A DNA stretch of 17,729 nucleotides, taken from the NCBI GenBank assembly GCA_023488835.1, contig JAMDCS010000005.1, positions 1 through 17,729 of the forward strand. The letters are read 5' to 3'. Origin of the DNA: Candidatus Bathyarchaeota archaeon (GTDB taxonomy: Archaea > Thermoproteota > Bathyarchaeia > Bathyarchaeales > UBA233). Below the pieces are notes generated by a model that saw only the letters and a program-made list of their open reading frames with translations, ran no database searches and had not been told where the DNA came from. Positions 14,124 through 17,729 of this stretch are shown piece after piece. Position numbers and translations under genes: made by a program. Each line of letters opens with the position of its first letter. Positions within the stretch are counted from its first letter, which is position 1.

Positions 14124-15257
14124 TTGAACACACAAAACACTCTCCCGACAAAGACTGTCGGATTCATCATAAACCCCGTTGCAGGCATGGGCGGCGCTGT
14201 CGGATTAAAAGGCACAGACGGCAAAGCAATACTAACACAAGCCATAGCCTTGGGGGCAAAACCCGTGGCAACGCAGAGAGCAGAAACCTTCCTCACCCAG
14301 CTAAGCCCAGCCAAAGCAAGCCTAAAGCTAATCGTTGGCGCTGGCGACATGGGAGAGAACCAAGCAGTGAAATGTGGTTTTACTTGCAAAGTCGTTGGCA
14401 AAGTCAAAAAAGAAACCACATCTGAAGATACACAGAACATAGCGAAAGCCCTCGTGGATGCTGGCGTCGATTTGCTTGTCTTCTGTGGAGGCGACGGCAC
14501 AACCCGCGACGTGTTAAAAGCCGTTGACTTGAAGCTGCCTGTGCTGGGTGTTCCAACAGGCGTCAAGATGCACAGTGCGATATTCGCTGTTAGTCCTCAA
14601 GCCGCGGCAAGGGTCGCCATGACTTACCTGTGGCGTGGATTGCCACTTCGAGAAGCAGAGGTAATGGATGTGGATGAGCAAGCTTTTCGGCAGGGGCATT
14701 TGTCAGCGGAGCTCTACGGTTACCTGCTAAGCCCCTACGAACCCCACCTGATTCAGGGCAACAAAATGGCAAGCCCCATAACTGAGAGCGAAGTAGAAAA
14801 CCAAGCCGCCATAGCCATCAACATAAACGAAGAAATGAAACCAGACACAATCTACATCGTGGGTCCAGGAACGACTACCCGAACCATCGGTGACCTCTTG
14901 GACCAGAAAAAAACCCTCCTAGGCGTAGACCTCTTCCAGAACAAAAAAATAACCGCGAAAGATGTTAGCGAAAAACAAATCCTGCAAGCCATAAATAGAA
15001 AAGCCGCGCGGATAATTGTTACGCCGATTGGTGGGCAAGGCTTTATTTTCGGCAGAGGCAACCAGCAGATAAGCGCCAAAGTAATCCGCCAAGTAGGCTT
15101 AGACAACATTGTTGTGGTTGCGACTAAGGGCAAATTGGATCGGTTGGAGAGTTTACGGGTTGACACTGGCGACCCTGAACTGGACGGGCAGTTTAGGGCG
15201 CGTGGAATTAGAGTCATAGTTGACTATAAAATAACGAAAGAAATGGATATTGAATAA
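14124..15257 (+). CDS. ATP-NAD kinase / AcoX-like family protein
   Basis: A 377-residue member of the ATP-NAD kinase-like family (COG3199, AcoX group). It has the diacylglycerol/NAD-kinase fold hallmarks: GFIINPVAGMGG (13-24) at the N-terminus, the GGDGTTRDV loop (122-130) that binds the triphosphate, and LPVLGVPTGVKMHSAIFA after it. The second half includes IYIVGPGTTTRTI and RIIVTPIGGQGFIFGRGNQQIS, typical of the AcoX-type branch. Canonical NAD kinases are shorter, and the substrate of this longer branch is not settled; phosphorylation of NAD or another nucleotide or sugar is possible. The start is TTG 14124, with AAAGGT 8 nt upstream. It is probably a single-gene unit, since terminator-like sequence precedes it and a convergent gene follows. 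Confidence 0.82.
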   Translation: MNTQNTLPTKTVGFIINPVAGMGGAVGLKGTDGKAILTQAIALGAKPVATQRAETFLTQLSPAKASLKLIVGAGDMGENQAVKCGFTCKVVGKVKKETTSEDTQNIAKALVDAGVDLLVFCGGDGTTRDVLKAVDLKLPVLGVPTGVKMHSAIFAVSPQAAARVAMTYLWRGLPLREAEVMDVDEQAFRQGHLSAELYGYLLSPYEPHLIQGNKMASPITESEVENQAAIAININEEMKPDTIYIVGPGTTTRTIGDLLDQKKTLLGVDLFQNKKITAKDVSEKQILQAINRKAARIIVTPIGGQGFIFGRGNQQISAKVIRQVGLDNIVVVATKGKLDRLESLRVDTGDPELDGQFRARGIRVIVDYKITKEMDIE

Positions 15258-15275
15258 AATTTTCTTACTTGGGCG

Positions 15276-15662
15276 CTATTTCCATTCCCAAATCTTGCCT
15301 TTCCAGTTTCCCATCTCGTCAGTCTCGTATTCATGGACGCCAATTACCTTGTTGAGGCGCATGAGCTTCTCCGACTGCGTTGTCTGGATTGATGCAGCTC
15401 TGGTTACGCCGCCCTTTTCTGATTGCCAACTAACTGCGTTGCCCCTCATCATCACGGCGCTGCCATCCATCGTTGTTATCAGACTGTTGACTTCTCCCAT
15501 GAAGGTACCGTTTGTCATGGTTGCAACGGCGGTAGACATCACAAACGCATCCATTCCTAAAATTTTGCCCATTCCCTGGTTGGATGTTTCAATTTTTCCG
15601 TCTGGGAGCACTCTGTAAACTGTGTTTTTGCCTGTAAATTCAGCTATCAATTCTCCTAACAT
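15276..15662 (-). CDS. hypothetical protein, unrecognised family
   Basis: A 128-residue soluble protein with no signal peptide, membrane span or cysteine pairs. It is rich in Met, Thr and Gly, with alternating polar/hydrophobic strands such as KNTVYRVLPDGKIETSNQ and SLITTMDGSAVMMRGNAVSW, which suggests a β-barrel or β-sheet fold. The end, HEYETDEMGNWKGKIWEWK, is strongly charged and aromatic. GAGGT lies 8 nt before the ATG, and a TTAAAA-type box is seen further upstream, so expression is likely. It converges with the AcoX-like gene 18 bp away. I cannot assign a function. Confidence 0.7.
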   Translation of the reverse strand: MLGELIAEFTGKNTVYRVLPDGKIETSNQGMGKILGMDAFVMSTAVATMTNGTFMGEVNSLITTMDGSAVMMRGNAVSWQSEKGGVTRAASIQTTQSEKLMRLNKVIGVHEYETDEMGNWKGKIWEWK

Positions 15663-15762
15663 TCACAATAACCTCAAAAAGGCTTACCGAGCAAGTTTTA
15701 ATTAGCCTATGTGATTGTTAACGCGTAGCCACAACGATAAGCCAGCTATGTTTAAGTAAATT

Positions 15763-15770
15763 AAAATATA
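15763..15770 (+). promoter_or_regulatory. box A of the DegT-type aminotransferase gene
   Basis: AAAATATA predicts a start near 15793 and a 16-nt leader carrying the GTGAGG ribosome site (15795-15800), 8 nt before GTG 15809. Confidence 0.5.
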
Positions 15771-15808
15771 GACGGCACACTTTATCCTAACGATGTGAGG
15801 CAAAAAAA

Positions 15809-16912
15809 GTGATATACATTAACCTCCCAAAAATCGGCGAAGAAGAAATCCAAGCCGTAACCAAAGTAATGAAAAGCGGCATACTAACAAGCGGACTGGG
15901 CGCGGGTCCTGCAGTAACAGAGTTTGAGAGGGGCTTCGCTAAAATGGCTGGCGCCAAACACGCAGTTGCAGTTAACACTGGCACCGCAGCTCTGCATGCA
16001 GCTTTAATGGCTGTTGGTGTAAAGTATGGCGATGAGGTTATTTTGCCCAGTTTCACTTTCGTAGCCACTGCCGAAGCCGTCGTTTTGGCAGGTGCAAAAC
16101 CAGTTTTCGCCGACATCGACCCCAAAACCTACAATCTGGCGCCTTCAGCGGTGGAGAAAGCATTAACCAAAAAAACCAAGGCTATATTGCCTGTTGATTT
16201 GTATGGTTTTTCAGCCGACATGAAGCCACTGCGTGAAATCGCTGATAAACGCGGTTTAGCATTAGTTGAAGATGCTGCTCAAGCTCATGGAACAACATAC
16301 GAAGGGAAGCCTGCGGGAGCCTTTGCCGATGCCGCTTGCTGGAGCATGTATGCAAGCAAGAACATAATGACTGGCGAAGGCGGAGTCGTAACGACAAACA
16401 ACGACCAAATCGCAGAGACCCTGCGGATGATTAGGACCCATGGCGAAAAAGCCAAGTACTCCTCACTGATTCTTGGAACTAACTATCGTATGTCTGAGAT
16501 GCAAGCTGCCATCGGCAACGTGCAACTTGAGAGGTTGCCGGGTTTTGTGGCTAAACGACGCCAAAATGCACAGTTACTCACAAAACTCTTAGAGAAGAAC
16601 AGCAAACTTGTTTTGCCCTATGAATCAAAAGACAGGCTGCACAGCTGGTACCTCTACACCGCACGCCTAAAGGACGGAACAGAAACCGAGCGCAACACGC
16701 TCTTGCAAGAACTCAAAAACAAAGGAATCGGCGCCGAAGCATACTACGTTAATCCAGTGCATCAGATGCCGTTCTATCGCGAAAACTTTGGAAGCGCCAA
16801 ACTGCCCCAAACCGAAAAAGCATCAAAACAAGTGTTCTCGTTGCCGATTCATCCTGGAGTCACCGAGGAACAAGCGCGTTTCATTGGAGAAACCGTTCTA
16901 AGTCTCCTATAG
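15809..16912 (+). CDS. DegT/DnrJ/EryC1/StrS-type PLP aminotransferase
   Basis: These enzymes aminate keto-sugars on nucleotide carriers, for example in making amino sugars for surface glycans. The 367-residue protein is complete: INLPKIGEEEIQAV at the N-terminus, the phosphate-binding VNTGTAALHAAL (55-66), PSFTFVATAEAV, VEDAAQAHG with D155 and Q158 contacting the cofactor ring, and the Schiff-base lysine K184 in MYASKNIMTGEGG. The C-terminal GIGAEAYYVNPVHQMPFY is the usual substrate-side loop. The start is GTG 15809 with GTGAGG 8 nt upstream. No nucleotide-sugar dehydratase, epimerase or glycosyltransferase is beside it, so its sugar substrate cannot be named. Confidence 0.92.
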   Translation: MIYINLPKIGEEEIQAVTKVMKSGILTSGLGAGPAVTEFERGFAKMAGAKHAVAVNTGTAALHAALMAVGVKYGDEVILPSFTFVATAEAVVLAGAKPVFADIDPKTYNLAPSAVEKALTKKTKAILPVDLYGFSADMKPLREIADKRGLALVEDAAQAHGTTYEGKPAGAFADAACWSMYASKNIMTGEGGVVTTNNDQIAETLRMIRTHGEKAKYSSLILGTNYRMSEMQAAIGNVQLERLPGFVAKRRQNAQLLTKLLEKNSKLVLPYESKDRLHSWYLYTARLKDGTETERNTLLQELKNKGIGAEAYYVNPVHQMPFYRENFGSAKLPQTEKASKQVFSLPIHPGVTEEQARFIGETVLSLL

Positions 16913-16931
16913 CCAATTTGCGCTGGGTAAT

Positions 16932-16957
16932 GGAGTGTAAGAGTTAAATTACACTTC
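16932..16957 (+). repeat. 9-bp hairpin after the aminotransferase gene
   Basis: GGAGTGTAA (16932-16940) can pair with TTACACTTC (16949-16957), including one G-T pair, around an 8-nt loop. It lies 20 nt after the stop codon. It has no T-run directly behind it, so it may protect the mRNA 3' end or be an operator for the next gene rather than a terminator. Confidence 0.3.
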
Positions 16958-17016
16958 ACCTACTATACCTTCTGATTTATAGGAATTATTGGGTTTTCTC
17001 TAAGGGGTATGACACT

Positions 17017-17403
17017 TTGAGTAATGAAGAAGGCATTTCCCGCATAAAAATAAAGTTTCTCATCGAAGGCTTAGGTGAAGCTGAAGGCGAACTCGTCAGG
17101 TTCCTTGCGCCAAGAACAATAGACTATATCGTTCGTAAACTTCCCCTTGAAGGAAGAGCCGCCATCTGGAAAGAAGAAGTCTACTTTGAAATCCCCCTAA
17201 AGACTTCCTCGAACAAAGCCAAGCCAACAGTGGAGCAAGGCACAATAGCTTTCTGGCCTATGGGCAGCGCCATATGCGTCTTCTACGGCAAATCTCAGCC
17301 TTACAGTCCAGTGAGTATACTGGGAAAAATAACCAGCAACCTTGAACTTTTCAAGCAGGTTAAAAGCGGATTAACAATCAAAGTCCAGTTGTTAACAGCT
17401 TAG
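17017..17403 (+). CDS. cyclophilin-like fold protein
   Basis: A 128-residue protein of the cyclophilin-like (DUF369/TM1367-type) family. These share the cyclophilin β-barrel but lack the usual proline-isomerase catalytic arginine arrangement, so isomerase activity should not be assumed. Family motifs are FLAPRTIDYIVRKLPLEGRAAIWKEEVYFEIP (29-60), then the characteristic QGTIAFWPMGSAICVFYGKSQPYSPV (74-99) and ILGKITSNLELFKQV. No signal or membrane segment is seen. The start is TTG 17017, with AAGGGGT about 8 nt upstream and a TATA-like ATTTATA at 16975-16981. Its stop codon is interlocked with that of the convergent gene. Confidence 0.85.
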   Translation: MSNEEGISRIKIKFLIEGLGEAEGELVRFLAPRTIDYIVRKLPLEGRAAIWKEEVYFEIPLKTSSNKAKPTVEQGTIAFWPMGSAICVFYGKSQPYSPVSILGKITSNLELFKQVKSGLTIKVQLLTA

Positions 17404-17729
17404 AAAGCAAGTGAGCTGTCTTTCCACATTTCAAGCAGCCGCTCGCACTCTTCTTTAACATCTTTATCGCCAGTTTTGTCTTTGAGGGTCTGCAAGAATT
17501 CGATGCGTTTTGCAACGGAGCGTTTTTCTGCGTTGCCGCCGTAGTAGAGTTCGCCTTCTAGGTACTCTTTCATATGGTAGGCTTTTTGGATAAATAGGCT
17601 TGCGGCGTCCACTGGGTTTTCGACGGCGAACTTGTTTGCCCAGATAGCGACTTCTGTTTCTCGGAGTTGGGTTATGCCGTCGATTTCCATGATTTTCCTT
17701 ATGTACGCTACAAAGAAGTCGTAGTTTCC
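17400..17729 (-). CDS. hypothetical helical protein, probably 5'-truncated by the window edge
   Basis: The frame is open from the stop (TAA, 17402-17400) to the right edge. An ATG at 17690, preceded by AAGGA, could start a 96-residue protein. However, the upstream codons also read like protein (YDFFVAYIRKI running into MEIDGITQLRETE), so I take the gene as continuing outside the window. The visible part is soluble, charged and helical: ETEVAIWANKFAVENPVDAASLFIQKAYHMKEYL, then KRSVAKRIEFLQTLKD and a C-terminal DVKEECERLLEMW. There are no zinc or catalytic motifs. Function unknown. Confidence 0.65.
   Translation of the reverse strand, partial: GNYDFFVAYIRKIMEIDGITQLRETEVAIWANKFAVENPVDAASLFIQKAYHMKEYLEGELYYGGNAEKRSVAKRIEFLQTLKDKTGDKDVKEECERLLEMWKDSSLAF

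Noticed and set aside
1..17729. CRISPR array, insertion sequence, prophage, toxin-antitoxin or tRNA genes
   Set aside because: I saw no regularly spaced repeats, no transposase or integrase-like product, no terminal inverted repeats, and no sequence resembling a tRNA T-arm or acceptor stem in the gaps.

Overview
The window is ordinary-looking archaeal chromosome, AT-leaning and densely packed, with information-processing and central-metabolism genes on both strands. Alba, ribosomal protein S26e, RNA polymerase subunit K, a group II chaperonin (thermosome), CofD of F420 synthesis and a TrpB2-type tryptophan synthase make it archaeal. S26e is typical of the TACK/Asgard side and generally missing from Euryarchaeota. 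Together with the F420 gene, frequent TTG starts and a secreted Ig-like protein with a C-terminal anchor, this points to a Bathyarchaeia-like lineage; that placement is inference. Start sites are well marked by archaeal box A (TATA) elements about 25 nt upstream of short leaders and by GGAGG/GGTG-type ribosome sites. They allow several starts to be moved inward.

Layout. 1-482: 3' part of cofD. 544-1221: DUF47/PhoU-like protein. 1283-1423: a palindromic box A with no annotated gene behind it, followed by a possible 27-residue membrane peptide. 1409-1699 (-): Alba, preceded by a strong leader hairpin. 1904-2521: CDP-alcohol phosphatidyltransferase. 2526-2819 (-): S26e. 2868-3755 (-): DUF4438 protein. 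3912-4490: two-CBS protein with a Cys4 tail. 4500-6775 (-): GH15 glucoamylase-like enzyme followed closely by a Rieske ferredoxin. 6877-8708: dihydroorotase translationally coupled to a Mut7-C/PIN-like protein. 8712-10614 (-): thermosome and rpoK, one base apart. 10615-10979: the only long gene-poor stretch, with hairpins and a small Cys-rich reading frame whose start overlaps the upstream stop. 10980-11891 (-): anchored surface protein. 11999-12502 (-) and 12631-14043 (+): a divergent pair, an HTH-ACT regulator and TrpB2, sharing a repeat-bearing promoter region. 14124-15257: AcoX-like ATP-NAD kinase family protein. 15276-15662 (-): unrecognised protein. 15809-16912: DegT/DnrJ-type aminotransferase. 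17017-17403: cyclophilin-like fold protein. 17400-17729 (-): unrecognised protein that probably continues past the window.

Functionally the genes serve F420 and phosphate handling, chromatin, lipid head groups, translation, transcription and protein folding, pyrimidine and tryptophan metabolism, glucan breakdown and perhaps surface sugar synthesis. I found no CRISPR array, insertion sequence, prophage, toxin-antitoxin pair, tRNA or rRNA. I do not see a clear new multi-gene system. The best leads are small: the alba leader hairpin, two candidate microproteins, and the putative operator between the HTH-ACT regulator and trpB2.
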